Assembly: GCF_004297265.1 (NCBI RefSeq)
Contig: NZ_SCUT01000003.1
Location: 1 to 64,000, forward strand
Length of the DNA: 64,000 nt
Reading direction: 5' to 3'
From: Reyranella sp.
GTDB lineage: Bacteria; Pseudomonadota; Alphaproteobacteria; Reyranellales; Reyranellaceae
Within the stretch, counting starts at the first letter, position 1, and every line of letters begins with the position of its first letter. This document shows, piece after piece, positions 31,834-40,069 of this stretch. Both the position numbers and the translations under genes were made by a program. Below the pieces are notes generated by a model. The model made no database searches. It worked only from the letters and a program-made list of their open reading frames with translations, and was not told where the DNA came from.

Positions 31834-32310
31834 ATGAACACTGCCAATGTCGCACGCAGCCGGCACATCCCCTGGTTCTTCGTTGCCGGGTTTGCGATCG
31901 TCTTCGCCGTCAACGCGACGATGATCGCGTTTGCGGTCGGATCCTTCTCCGGCCTCTACACGCCAAAGCCGCGCGACCGGGGCCTGCACTACAATGAGAT
32001 CATCGCGGCGCAGCAGGCCCGCGATGCACTCGGCTGGCGGGTCGAACCCACCTGGCAGCCCGGCAGTGACAGTATCGAGATCGCCGTGTTCGATCACGCC
32101 GGCCAGCCTCTCGCCGGCGCGCAGGTCGCCGTGGCGCTGGTGCGGCCGGCCGAGAAGGGCGCGGTCGTGGGCGTCGAGATGGCCGCCGTCGATATCGGGC
32201 GGCACGCCGGCCACGTCAGCCTGCCCGCGCGCGGCAACTGGGACGTCGACATCTCCGTCGAACAGGGCGGGCAGCGCTTTGCGCAGACTCGCCGGATGTT
32301 CCTCAGGTGA
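31834..32310 (+). CDS. fixH: cbb3 assembly protein FixH/CcoH
   Basis: A 158-residue protein with a single N-terminal membrane helix (WFFVAGFAIVFAVNATMIAFAV) and a periplasmic domain. The motif GLHYNEIIAAQQARDALGW matches the FixH family (Y-N-E near the membrane exit). CcoH contacts CcoN and CcoP and is required for stable complex formation. It overlaps fixI by 4 bases (GTGA). Start chosen at the ATG with AGGACAGG upstream. Confidence 0.93.
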   Translation: MNTANVARSRHIPWFFVAGFAIVFAVNATMIAFAVGSFSGLYTPKPRDRGLHYNEIIAAQQARDALGWRVEPTWQPGSDSIEIAVFDHAGQPLAGAQVAVALVRPAEKGAVVGVEMAAVDIGRHAGHVSLPARGNWDVDISVEQGGQRFAQTRRMFLR

Positions 32311-34679
32311 CCGACGCCGTCCTCTTCGCTCCCGCCGTTGCCGCTCCCGCGGGGCTGCGAACCTGCGCGCATTGCGGCGAGACGCTGCGGGGCACGCCGG
32401 AGACGCCGTTCTGTTGCCCGGGCTGCGCCAGCGCGCACGCCATCATCGGCGCCGCCGGACTTGGCGCCTTCTACCGGCGACTCGAAGAGACGCGCGCACA
32501 CCGGCCCGAGCCGCTCGACATCGACTTCACCACATATGCCAAGCCCGACGGACACGGGGGCGCCTCACTGGAGCTTCTGGTCGACGGGCTCGACTGCGCC
32601 GCCTGCGTCTGGCTGATCGAGAGTTTGCTCGCGCGCAATCCCATGGTCACCCGCGCGCGGGTCCACCTCTCGACACGGCGCCTGTCGCTCGCGTGGAAGG
32701 GATCGATAGACGACGCCAACGCACATGCGGGCCTGGTCGCAGCCCTCGGCTTCCGGCTGGCGCCCTACGACACCATCGCGGCCGCCGCAGGCGACGATCG
32801 CGAGACCCGCGAGCTGTTGCGCGCCATGGCCGTCGCGGGCTTCGCGGCAGCCAACGTGATGCTGCTCTCCGTCGCCGTCTGGGCCGGCCATGACGGCTCG
32901 ATGGGCGATGCCACCCGCACGCTCTTCCACTGGCTGTCGGCCGCGATCGCCCTGCCGGCCGTCGCCTATGCCGGCCGGCCCTTCTTCCGCTCCGCCCTGA
33001 ACGCACTGCGCGCCGGGCGCACCAACATGGACGTGCCGATCTCCATCGGCGTCACGCTCGCCTGCATCGTCAGCCTGCACGAGGCCTGGGTCGGCGAACA
33101 GCACGCCTATTTCGATTCGGCCATCACCCTGCTCTTCTTCCTCCTGATCGGACGCTTTCTCGACCGCCGCGCGCGCGGCCGTGCCCGTGAAGCGGTGCAT
33201 GCCTTGCTGGCGCTGTCCAGCCGCAGCGCCACGGTGGTCGCCGCCGACGGCAGCACCCTGTCGCGCCGCGTCGACGGTCTCGTTCCCGGCGACGTGCTGC
33301 TGGTCGCGGCCGGCGAGAGGCTGGGCGCCGACGGCATCGTGAGCGAGGGCGTCTCCTCGCTGGATGCGTCGCTGGTGACCGGGGAGAGCCTGCCGCAGCC
33401 GGCCTTTCCCGGCGTCAAGGCTTTCGCCGGCACGATCAATCTCGGCGCCGTCCTGCGCGTGAAAGTGACGGCCGCAGGCGACAACACGCTGCTGTCGGAG
33501 ATCGTGCGCCTGGTCGAGGCCGCCGAACGCGGGCGGTCGCGTTTCGTGGCCATCGCCGACCGGGTCGCGCGCGCCTACGCACCCGTGGTGCACGTGACGG
33601 CCCTGCTGACCTTCCTGGGCTGGACCCTGCTGGGCGGCCTCGCCTGGGACAGGGCGCTGCTGATCTCCACGGCCGTCCTGATCATCACCTGCCCCTGCGC
33701 GCTGGCGCTGGCGGTGCCCGTCGTCCAGGTCGTGGCCAGCACGCGGCTGCTGCGGTCGGGCATTCTGCTCCTGTCGCCGACCGCGCTGGAGCGCCTGGCA
33801 CAGGTCGACCACGTGGTCTTCGATAAGACCGGCACGCTCACCCTCGGCCGACCCGAGCTGGTGTCGGCGCCGGACGACCCCGAGACCCGGCGGCTGGCCG
33901 CCTCGCTCGCACTCAACTCCCGCCATCCGCTGGCCCGCGCCCTCGTGAGGGCTATCCCGGAAGCGATCCCGGCCGCGCGCGTCGTCGAACATCCGGGCGC
34001 GGGACTTGAGAGCGAGGGCGTGCGGCTCGGGTCGGCGTCGTTCTGCGGCGTCACGGATCCACTGGACGACGGAAGGTCGGAACTGTGGCTCGCGCAGCCC
34101 GACCGGCCGCCCGTGCGTTTCGCCTTCGCCGACCGGCTGCGACCGGACGCGGCCACGACCGTCGCCGCCCTGCGCGGCAGCGGCTTCGCCGTCGAGGTCC
34201 TGTCGGGCGACCGGCAGGCTGCGGTGGCCGATGCGGCGGCGGCGGCCGGCATCGCCGAATGGCGGTCCGGCGTCACGCCGGCGGAGAAGGCGCAGCGCCT
34301 CGCCGAACTTGCCGCCCAGGGCAAACGCGTCCTGATGGTGGGCGACGGATTGAACGACGCGCCGGCGCTCGCGGCTGCCCACGCTTCCATTTCGCCAACC
34401 ACCGCCGCCGAAGCCACCCAGTCCGCCGCCGACGCGGTATTCCAGGGTGATGCGCTCGGGCCAGTCACGGAAATCCTGGACGTGGCGCGCCGCGCCGACC
34501 GGCTGGTTCGCCAGAACCTGGCTTTGGCGCTCCTCTACAATCTGAGCGCCGTGCCGCTTGCGATCCTGGGCAACGTCACGCCGCTGATCGCGGCCGTGGC
34601 GATGTCCTCCTCTTCCCTGCTGGTGATCGGCAACGCCCTGCGTCTCGGTACCGGCGGACCGAAAGGCCGGAGGTCCTGA
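32307..34679 (+). CDS. fixI: Copper-transporting P1B ATPase FixI/CcoI
   Basis: A 790-residue P1B ATPase that delivers copper for CuB of the cbb3 oxidase. There is an N-terminal cysteine-rich stretch (CAHCG, CCPGC) and a heavy-metal domain motif DCAAC (C97-C100). The membrane metal site CPC lies near residues 461-463 (TCPCALALAVP), the phosphorylation motif DKTGTLT near 507, and the hinge is GDGLNDAPAL. GTG start, translationally coupled to fixH by a GTGA overlap. Confidence 0.96.
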   Translation: MTDAVLFAPAVAAPAGLRTCAHCGETLRGTPETPFCCPGCASAHAIIGAAGLGAFYRRLEETRAHRPEPLDIDFTTYAKPDGHGGASLELLVDGLDCAACVWLIESLLARNPMVTRARVHLSTRRLSLAWKGSIDDANAHAGLVAALGFRLAPYDTIAAAAGDDRETRELLRAMAVAGFAAANVMLLSVAVWAGHDGSMGDATRTLFHWLSAAIALPAVAYAGRPFFRSALNALRAGRTNMDVPISIGVTLACIVSLHEAWVGEQHAYFDSAITLLFFLLIGRFLDRRARGRAREAVHALLALSSRSATVVAADGSTLSRRVDGLVPGDVLLVAAGERLGADGIVSEGVSSLDASLVTGESLPQPAFPGVKAFAGTINLGAVLRVKVTAAGDNTLLSEIVRLVEAAERGRSRFVAIADRVARAYAPVVHVTALLTFLGWTLLGGLAWDRALLISTAVLIITCPCALALAVPVVQVVASTRLLRSGILLLSPTALERLAQVDHVVFDKTGTLTLGRPELVSAPDDPETRRLAASLALNSRHPLARALVRAIPEAIPAARVVEHPGAGLESEGVRLGSASFCGVTDPLDDGRSELWLAQPDRPPVRFAFADRLRPDAATTVAALRGSGFAVEVLSGDRQAAVADAAAAAGIAEWRSGVTPAEKAQRLAELAAQGKRVLMVGDGLNDAPALAAAHASISPTTAAEATQSAADAVFQGDALGPVTEILDVARRADRLVRQNLALALLYNLSAVPLAILGNVTPLIAAVAMSSSSLLVIGNALRLGTGGPKGRRS

Positions 34680-34834
34680 TGGACAGCCTGCTCGTCCTGG
34701 TTCCCGCGGCGCTCATCCTCGGCCTGCTCGCGTTGGCCGCGTTTCTCTGGGCCCTGCGCAACGGTCAGTACGACGATCCCGATGGCGCCGCCGGCCGTAT
34801 TCTGTTCGATGACGACGACACAAGGAGCAAATGA
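34679..34834 (+). CDS. fixS: cbb3 maturation protein FixS/CcoS
   Basis: A 51-residue protein starting MDSLLVLVPAALILGLLALAAFLWALRN, then GQYDDPDGAAGRILFDDD, the diagnostic FixS pattern (W-x2-x-GQYDD-x2-x3-RIL-DD). CcoS is needed to insert haem b3/CuB cofactors. Its ATG overlaps the fixI stop by one base, and its stop overlaps the ATG of the next gene (ATGA), so all are translationally coupled. Confidence 0.95.
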   Translation: MDSLLVLVPAALILGLLALAAFLWALRNGQYDDPDGAAGRILFDDDDTRSK

Positions 34835-35025
34835 TGTCCTACTGGATCATGGGAACCATGGCCGCCCTGATGGGCCTGGTCGGGCTGTTCATGGCGGGCG
34901 CCGCAAAGGACTCCGGCATCCTCGCCTTCGGCCTCGGCCTCTCGCTCTTCGGGGTGCTGTTCTGCTGGTTCATGATCAAGACCAGCTTCGACGAGGCCGA
35001 ACGCAACGCCGCCGGGGGCAAGTAA
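34831..35025 (+). CDS. Small two-helix membrane protein after fixS, 64 residues
   Basis: The product has two hydrophobic helices (IMGTMAALMGLVGLFMAGAA and GILAFGLGLSLFGVLFCWFMI) and a short polar tail FDEAERNAAGGK. Its ATG overlaps the fixS stop (ATGA), so it is translated together with the cbb3 assembly genes, with AGGAGC upstream inside fixS. I do not recognise a family. Position suggests a cbb3-related accessory protein; this is inference. Confidence 0.7.
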   Translation: MMSYWIMGTMAALMGLVGLFMAGAAKDSGILAFGLGLSLFGVLFCWFMIKTSFDEAERNAAGGK

Positions 35026-35031
35026 CCGGGG

Positions 35032-35045
35032 TTGATCTGGATCAT
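35032..35045. promoter_or_regulatory. FixK/FNR box before the 123-residue gene
   Basis: TTGATCTGGATCAT, one mismatch in the last base. TAGTGA begins 24 bases downstream, predicting a start near 35080, 16 bases before the ATG at 35096, so the following gene has its own low-oxygen promoter. Confidence 0.7.
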
Positions 35046-35095
35046 GGGCTGTTGAATTCTGGCGGGCATAGTGAGCCATCGCCCAAGGAGAACTC

Positions 35096-35467
35096 ATGCC
35101 CCTCAAGAAGATCATCCTCGAACTGGCCCGCACGCCCGAGTTTCCCAACGGCAGCTCGAACCATGGCTACGAATTCGTCGCGCCGCTCGACGCGCAGGGT
35201 CATCTGCAGGCCGAGGGTTGGGCCAAGCACAAGGCCGCCTGCACCGTACGCCGGTTCTGGGAAGGCGCAGACGACGAGACCGGGCACCTGATCCATCGCC
35301 GGGACGGCAAGTGGGTCTTCTCCTACCAGCCGGGCGACGACGACGATGAGCCCATCTTCCGCTTCGACACCCACAGGTTCGTGGTCGGCGAATACGTGTC
35401 CGTCACCGAGCATGACGGCATCCAGCGGCCATTCAAGGTCGTGAAGATCACGCCGAAGGTGGTGTGA
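35096..35467 (+). CDS. Conserved hypothetical soluble protein, 123 residues
   Basis: Begins MPLKKIILELARTPEFPNGSSNHGYEFVAPL, followed by CTVRRFWEGADDETGHLIHR and an acidic run DDDDEPIF. It has no signal peptide or helix long enough for a membrane and looks beta-rich. Proteins of this type recur in FixK-type regulons, but I know no function. AAGGAG lies 5 bases before the ATG. The 3' end overlaps the convergent monooxygenase gene by 20 bases. Confidence 0.75.
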   Translation: MPLKKIILELARTPEFPNGSSNHGYEFVAPLDAQGHLQAEGWAKHKAACTVRRFWEGADDETGHLIHRRDGKWVFSYQPGDDDDEPIFRFDTHRFVVGEYVSVTEHDGIQRPFKVVKITPKVV

Positions 35468-36527
35468 TGGCCACTCGCGGCATGATGTGCTCCGCGAAGC
35501 GGCGCATTTCCGCCTCGAACGGCTGGAACTGGAGCATGAAGGTCTCGATGCCGGCGCGGTTGAAGTCCCTGATCCGCGACGCGACCGTGTCGTAGCTGCC
35601 GACCAGGCCGGCGCCCGTGCCGCCATTGCTGCCGACGCGCGGGAACTTCGCGATCGTCTTGGCCATCACCGAATCGGGGTCCGTGTTGGCCTTCTTCACC
35701 GCCTTCCACGCGGCGTCTTTCTCGGCCAGCGCCGCGAGATGGCGCAGCGCGGCTTGGGCTTCCTCGTCGGTCTCGCGCGCAATGACGAAGGCCGACAGGC
35801 CAAAGCGCAGCGGGTGGTTGGTCCGCGGGCGGCGCGCCACGTCGGCGATCAGTGCCTTCACATCGTCCAGCGGCTGTCCATTGATGAACCAGACGTCCCC
35901 CTGGTCCGCGACCAGGGCCCGCGCCGGCTCGGATTCACCGCCGACATAGATGCGCGGCCGGGCGCGATGCAGCCCGGCGGGGCGCAAGGCGTAGCCGTCG
36001 AGGCGGAACTGCTCACCCTGGAAGTGGACGCTTTCGCCGCGCATCAGCGGTTCGACGACGCTCAGCCACTCGCGGCCGTACGCGTAGCGCGCATCATGTT
36101 CCGGAAAAGCGATGCCGGCGCGTTCCAGTTCCAGCTTATTCCACGCATTCACGACATTGATCGCGAAACGACCGCCGCTGATCTCCTCGATCTGCAACGC
36201 CATCTTGGCGAGGACCGCCGGATGATAGAGCAGCGGCTTGATGGCGGTGATGATCTCGATCCGGCTGGTCAGCGCCGCCAGCGCGGCCGACGCGGTCCAC
36301 GCCTCCAGCTGCGCGAGGTCAGGCTTGTGCGGGTTGATCGTGTGCTGGGCGACCAGCGTCGAATCGAAGCCCAGCCTTTCGGCTTCCAGGATCAGTTCGC
36401 GATTGCGCTTCCACGAAGCGTCGTATGGCTCGTCGGGATCCTGTAGCGCGGCGCGGCTGCCATGGACGAGGGCCCAGATGCCAAAGCGTATGGGTGGAAC
36501 GGTCATTTGAGGCGGGTCGGCGGACAT
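35448..36527 (-). CDS. Luciferase-like (LLM) flavin-dependent monooxygenase
   Basis: A 359-residue TIM-barrel FMN-dependent oxidoreductase of the SsuD/SfnG-like branch: FGIWALVHGSRAA near the start, then RNRELILEAERLGFDSTLVAQH, AIKPLLYHPAVLAKMALQIEEISGGRFAINVVNAW and YVGGESEPAR. Relatives oxidise alkanesulphonates, dimethyl sulphone or other small molecules using reduced flavin from a partner reductase, none of which is next door. Start could be M1 or M8. It has no FixK box and opens a catabolic block unlike the low-oxygen island to its left. Confidence 0.82.
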   Translation of the reverse strand: MSADPPQMTVPPIRFGIWALVHGSRAALQDPDEPYDASWKRNRELILEAERLGFDSTLVAQHTINPHKPDLAQLEAWTASAALAALTSRIEIITAIKPLLYHPAVLAKMALQIEEISGGRFAINVVNAWNKLELERAGIAFPEHDARYAYGREWLSVVEPLMRGESVHFQGEQFRLDGYALRPAGLHRARPRIYVGGESEPARALVADQGDVWFINGQPLDDVKALIADVARRPRTNHPLRFGLSAFVIARETDEEAQAALRHLAALAEKDAAWKAVKKANTDPDSVMAKTIAKFPRVGSNGGTGAGLVGSYDTVASRIRDFNRAGIETFMLQFQPFEAEMRRFAEHIMPRVAITPPSA

Positions 36528-36748
36528 GTCCGCTTATAGCACGGCAATCGACGCACGCCGGCCGTGCCACGCCGGAGATTAATCTTTCGTCGCAGACGAT
36601 CGAGGCGATGCGGCGATCGCCTCTTCACGGAATCATCGATGCGAAGATTCGATGTATGAGCCCGGCACGCACTGCCACGCTGGGCTCGCAATAACCGCTT
36701 CGGAGTCGTTCCGGAACATTGCGAGTTCACCATGCGTAGGAGTTCAGT

Positions 36749-37732
36749 ATGACGGGCAGCACACCAACACGGCGCCACTTTCTCGGTGCCGGCGCCGCCG
36801 CAATCGCGACAACGGCGCGGCCGCTTCAGCCCCGGGCCGAGGCCTATCCGGGGCGGCCCATCACCTATGTCGTTCCCTTCCCGCCGGGCGCCACTAACGA
36901 CAATTCCGGACGTATCGTCGCGCGCAAGCTGGGCGAGAAGCTCGGCCAGACGATCGTCGTCGACAACAAGTCGGGCGGCGGCGGGTCGATCGGCGCCGAG
37001 TTCGTCGCCAGGTCGAAGCCCGACGGCCACACGCTGCTCAATGCCTCGACCGGCAACCTCACCGTCGCGCCGCAGCTGATGCGGACCGGATACGACCCGT
37101 TCCGGGACTTCAAGCCGGTCGGCTATGTCGGCGCGTCCCGCTCAGTGTTTGCGGTTCACCCCTCCCTGCCCGTCAAGACGCTGGAGGAGCTGATCGCCTA
37201 CGCCAAGGAAAACCCGGGCAAGCTCAATTTCGGTTCGGCCGGGAACGGCTCCGGCGGACACCTCGCCGGGGAATATCTCAAGCTGCGCGCGAACATCGAC
37301 ATGGTGCATGTGCCCTATCGCGGCAGCGCGGCCGCCGCGAAGGATGCGACGGCGGGTCTCGTGCAGCTGATGATCGATCCCATCACCGCACCGCTGGTCC
37401 GTTCGGGACAATTGCGCGGCCTGGCAGTTTCCGGAAACGACCTGCGCGACGACCTGCCCGGCGTGCCCAGCATCGCCGAGGCCGGCATTCCCGACTGGGA
37501 ACTGAGCAGCGGCTTCGTCGCCGTCGCGCCGGCGGCCACACCGGCGCCCGTCCTGGCGCGATTGAACGAGGTCTTCGCCGAAATCCTGTCGGATGCGCCG
37601 ACCATCGCCTCGCTCAACGCGATCGGCCTGCGGCCGCTCGTGCTGACTCCCGACGAAATCGTCGCGAGCCTGAAGAAGGAAAGCGACACGAACCGGCGGA
37701 TCATCCAGACGGCAAACATCACCGCCGACTGA
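36749..37732 (+). CDS. Bug-family tripartite tricarboxylate transporter receptor
   Basis: A 327-residue periplasmic solute-binding protein. The Tat-type signal RRHFLGAGAAAIATTA is followed by YPGRPITYVVPFPPGA, the Bug family hallmark, and by the typical ligand-loop block DPFRDFKPVGYVG and SAGNGSGGHLAGEYLK. Bug receptors bind carboxylates or aromatic acids; no TctA/TctB membrane partners are in the window. TAGGAG lies 5 bases before the ATG. It faces the amidohydrolase gene convergently. Confidence 0.87.
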   Translation: MTGSTPTRRHFLGAGAAAIATTARPLQPRAEAYPGRPITYVVPFPPGATNDNSGRIVARKLGEKLGQTIVVDNKSGGGGSIGAEFVARSKPDGHTLLNASTGNLTVAPQLMRTGYDPFRDFKPVGYVGASRSVFAVHPSLPVKTLEELIAYAKENPGKLNFGSAGNGSGGHLAGEYLKLRANIDMVHVPYRGSAAAAKDATAGLVQLMIDPITAPLVRSGQLRGLAVSGNDLRDDLPGVPSIAEAGIPDWELSSGFVAVAPAATPAPVLARLNEVFAEILSDAPTIASLNAIGLRPLVLTPDEIVASLKKESDTNRRIIQTANITAD

Positions 37733-37749
37733 AGCGCTCGGTCCGGGCG

Positions 37750-38835
37750 CTACCTTGTCCGGAGATCGACCGCCAGCGCCACCGGCAGGCGGTCGAGACC
37801 GTAGGTGCGCATCGCCGTGCCGCTGTAGAGCGCGGTCTTCTCGGCCGCACCGGCCTTTGCCGTCAGGCGCTTGAAGGCGTTCCACAGGACCGGGTAGCTG
37901 CACTGGCCCTTGTCGACCGGGAAGTTGCTCTCGAACATGCAGCGGTCGGCGCCGAACGCCTCGATGCAAGGTTCGATGTAGGGAGCCCAGGTTTTCGCCA
38001 GCTCCTCCGAACCCGGCGGCTTGGGCTTCCTGTGGAAGTCAAAGCCGTTCACGAACATGGTGAGGCCGCCAAGCTTGACCCGAACATTGGGCAACTCGGC
38101 GAGCTCCATCATGCGCTGCTTCCACTCGGGATAGACCTCGGCCTGCTTGCCGCGGAAGGGACCAATGCCGAGCGGGCCGCCGACGTGATCGACGACGATC
38201 GTCAGTTCCGGCACGGCCTTCGCCAGCTTCACCACATGCGGGAGCTGCGTGTGATAGGCCCAGACGTCGAGCGGCAGCCCCTGCCTGGCCAGCCGCCGTG
38301 CGCCCTCGGTGAAGGCCGGATGCTCGAGCGGCCCCGGCGGTTTCATCACCAGGTTCGTCGTAACGTCCGGCGACGGATGCCAGGCGGTGCGGTTGCGGAT
38401 GCCGCAGAAGCGGCCGCCGGCGACCGCGCGATGCTTCTCGAGCAACACTTCGACCTTGTCGCCCAGGGTGAGGTCGACCATGCCGATGATTCCGGCGCAG
38501 GCGCGTGTCGGCCCGTGACGGCCGCTCGCGCTCACTGCCGCAACCCCGGTCACGAACTCGGTCTCGCCCAGTGACCGTTCCTCGTCCGGCCCCGAGGCGC
38601 GATACATCTCTCCGCACTGCACGAAGATGGTGGCGCGCACGTCATGGCCGCTCGCCGTATCGGCCAGGAGCTGCGGCAGCAGGTAGGACTGCCCGCCGTC
38701 GCGCTCCCAGAGATGATGATGCGGATCGACGATCGGCAACCCCGGCTCGAGGATTTCCTCCTCGGTCAAGCCGAGCCAGTCCTCGCGCACGATGATCTGG
38801 CGACCGTGTCCCAGCAGCGGATCGTCTTCGGCCAT
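37750..38835 (-). CDS. Amidohydrolase-2 family TIM-barrel hydrolase
   Basis: A 361-residue enzyme with the metal motif PIVDPHHHLWE near residue 37, a conserved VDHVGG with histidine in the middle, and ADRCMFESNFPVDK near the end carrying the catalytic aspartate region. Such enzymes hydrolyse lactones (2-pyrone-4,6-dicarboxylate type) or decarboxylate/hydrolyse aromatic-derived acids. It lies 7 bases after the second Bug receptor gene, so the two form a pair that probably takes up and degrades the same organic acid. Substrate not determinable. Confidence 0.82.
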   Translation of the reverse strand: MAEDDPLLGHGRQIIVREDWLGLTEEEILEPGLPIVDPHHHLWERDGGQSYLLPQLLADTASGHDVRATIFVQCGEMYRASGPDEERSLGETEFVTGVAAVSASGRHGPTRACAGIIGMVDLTLGDKVEVLLEKHRAVAGGRFCGIRNRTAWHPSPDVTTNLVMKPPGPLEHPAFTEGARRLARQGLPLDVWAYHTQLPHVVKLAKAVPELTIVVDHVGGPLGIGPFRGKQAEVYPEWKQRMMELAELPNVRVKLGGLTMFVNGFDFHRKPKPPGSEELAKTWAPYIEPCIEAFGADRCMFESNFPVDKGQCSYPVLWNAFKRLTAKAGAAEKTALYSGTAMRTYGLDRLPVALAVDLRTR

Positions 38836-38842
38836 GGTTCAC

Positions 38843-39826
38843 CTATTCGATGCGGATGTTGGCGCTCTTCACCATGTCGGCGAAGAAGGCCATCTGCTTC
38901 TCGCGGAAGCCCGTGAATTCGGCGACCGTGTTGGCCTGCGTCAGCGCGCCCAGCTCGGCCAGCCGCTTGGCCACGGCCTCCATCTTCATGACCGCGTTGA
39001 CCTCGGCATTGAGGCGCGAGATCAGCGCGGGATCGGTGCCGGCTGGCGCGAACAGGCCGTTCCACTCCCAGGTCTCGAAGCCCGGGATCACCTCCGAGAT
39101 GGCCGGCACACCGGGCAACACCTCGACCGGCTTCGGACCTGTGTGCGCCATGCAGCTCACGTCCTTCGAGGTCAGCAGCGCCACGGTGCCGGGCACGTTG
39201 CTGAACAGAAGCGGGATGCGGCCGGCGAACAGGTCGTTCCGGACCGAGCCCATTTCCTTGTAGGGCACGTGATTGATCTTGATGCCGGCCTTCTGGTTCA
39301 GCAACTCGAGCGAAACATGCTGCACCGTGCCGACGCCGGTCGAGGCGCAGTCGAGCGCACCGGGCTTGCTCTTGGCCAGCGCGATCAGCTCGGGAACGGT
39401 CTTGGCCTGGAATTGTGCATTGCGCATCAGCGTGACCGGCGTCTGCATCGTCTGGGCGATCGGCAGCAGGTCGCGCTGCGTGTCATAGGAAAGCTTGCCC
39501 GCGAACAGCGACGGGTTCACCGACTGCGCCGTGGCATCGTAGAGGATCGTGTAGCCGTCGTTGGGTGCGCGTGCCACGATCTGGGCAGCGATGGTGCCCG
39601 CCGCACCCGGCTTGTTGTCGACGGTGAAGCTCTGGCCGAGCCTCTCGCCCAGCGCCTGGCAGTAGATGCGGCAGACGACATCCGCCGTTCCGCCGGCGCT
39701 GTAGGCGTTGACCACACGGACCGGCTTGTTCGGCCAGGCCTGGGCGCGGCCGATCGCCGGCGCTGCCAGTGTTCCCGCCACGGCGCCCAGGAAAGTGCGG
39801 CGCCGAACGATTCCATTCTTGGACAT
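38843..39826 (-). CDS. Bug-family tripartite tricarboxylate transporter receptor (second copy)
   Basis: A 327-residue solute-binding protein, similar in layout to the one at 36749 but not a close copy. The twin-arginine signal RRRTFLGAVAGTLAAPAIGRAQA precedes WPNKPVRVVNAYSAGGTADVV, and the mature protein has the family blocks GAAGTIAAQIVARA and PFNASTGVG-like ligand region (CASTGVGTVQHVSLELL). GAGGAAAC precedes the ATG. It heads a two-gene unit with the amidohydrolase and is divergent from the TRAP operon. Confidence 0.87.
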   Translation of the reverse strand: MSKNGIVRRRTFLGAVAGTLAAPAIGRAQAWPNKPVRVVNAYSAGGTADVVCRIYCQALGERLGQSFTVDNKPGAAGTIAAQIVARAPNDGYTILYDATAQSVNPSLFAGKLSYDTQRDLLPIAQTMQTPVTLMRNAQFQAKTVPELIALAKSKPGALDCASTGVGTVQHVSLELLNQKAGIKINHVPYKEMGSVRNDLFAGRIPLLFSNVPGTVALLTSKDVSCMAHTGPKPVEVLPGVPAISEVIPGFETWEWNGLFAPAGTDPALISRLNAEVNAVMKMEAVAKRLAELGALTQANTVAEFTGFREKQMAFFADMVKSANIRIE

Positions 39827-40069
39827 GTTGTTTCCTCGTCACATGCAGTCTTCGTCGACCGTGACGAAGCCTTCAGCCACGGCGCTCTGCTCGACAAGGG
39901 CAATCAACGCCGATCCACTGCACGCCGGAACGATAAGTCTTATGCCGGCTCGCGAGTAGCAGGTCCGTCCGCGACGCAGGATCCATCGGCAAATTCTTCG
40001 TGGACACGAATTGGAACGCGGCTCATGCTGGCCCTAATCAATACACAAGCAAGTACAGGGAGGAACAGT

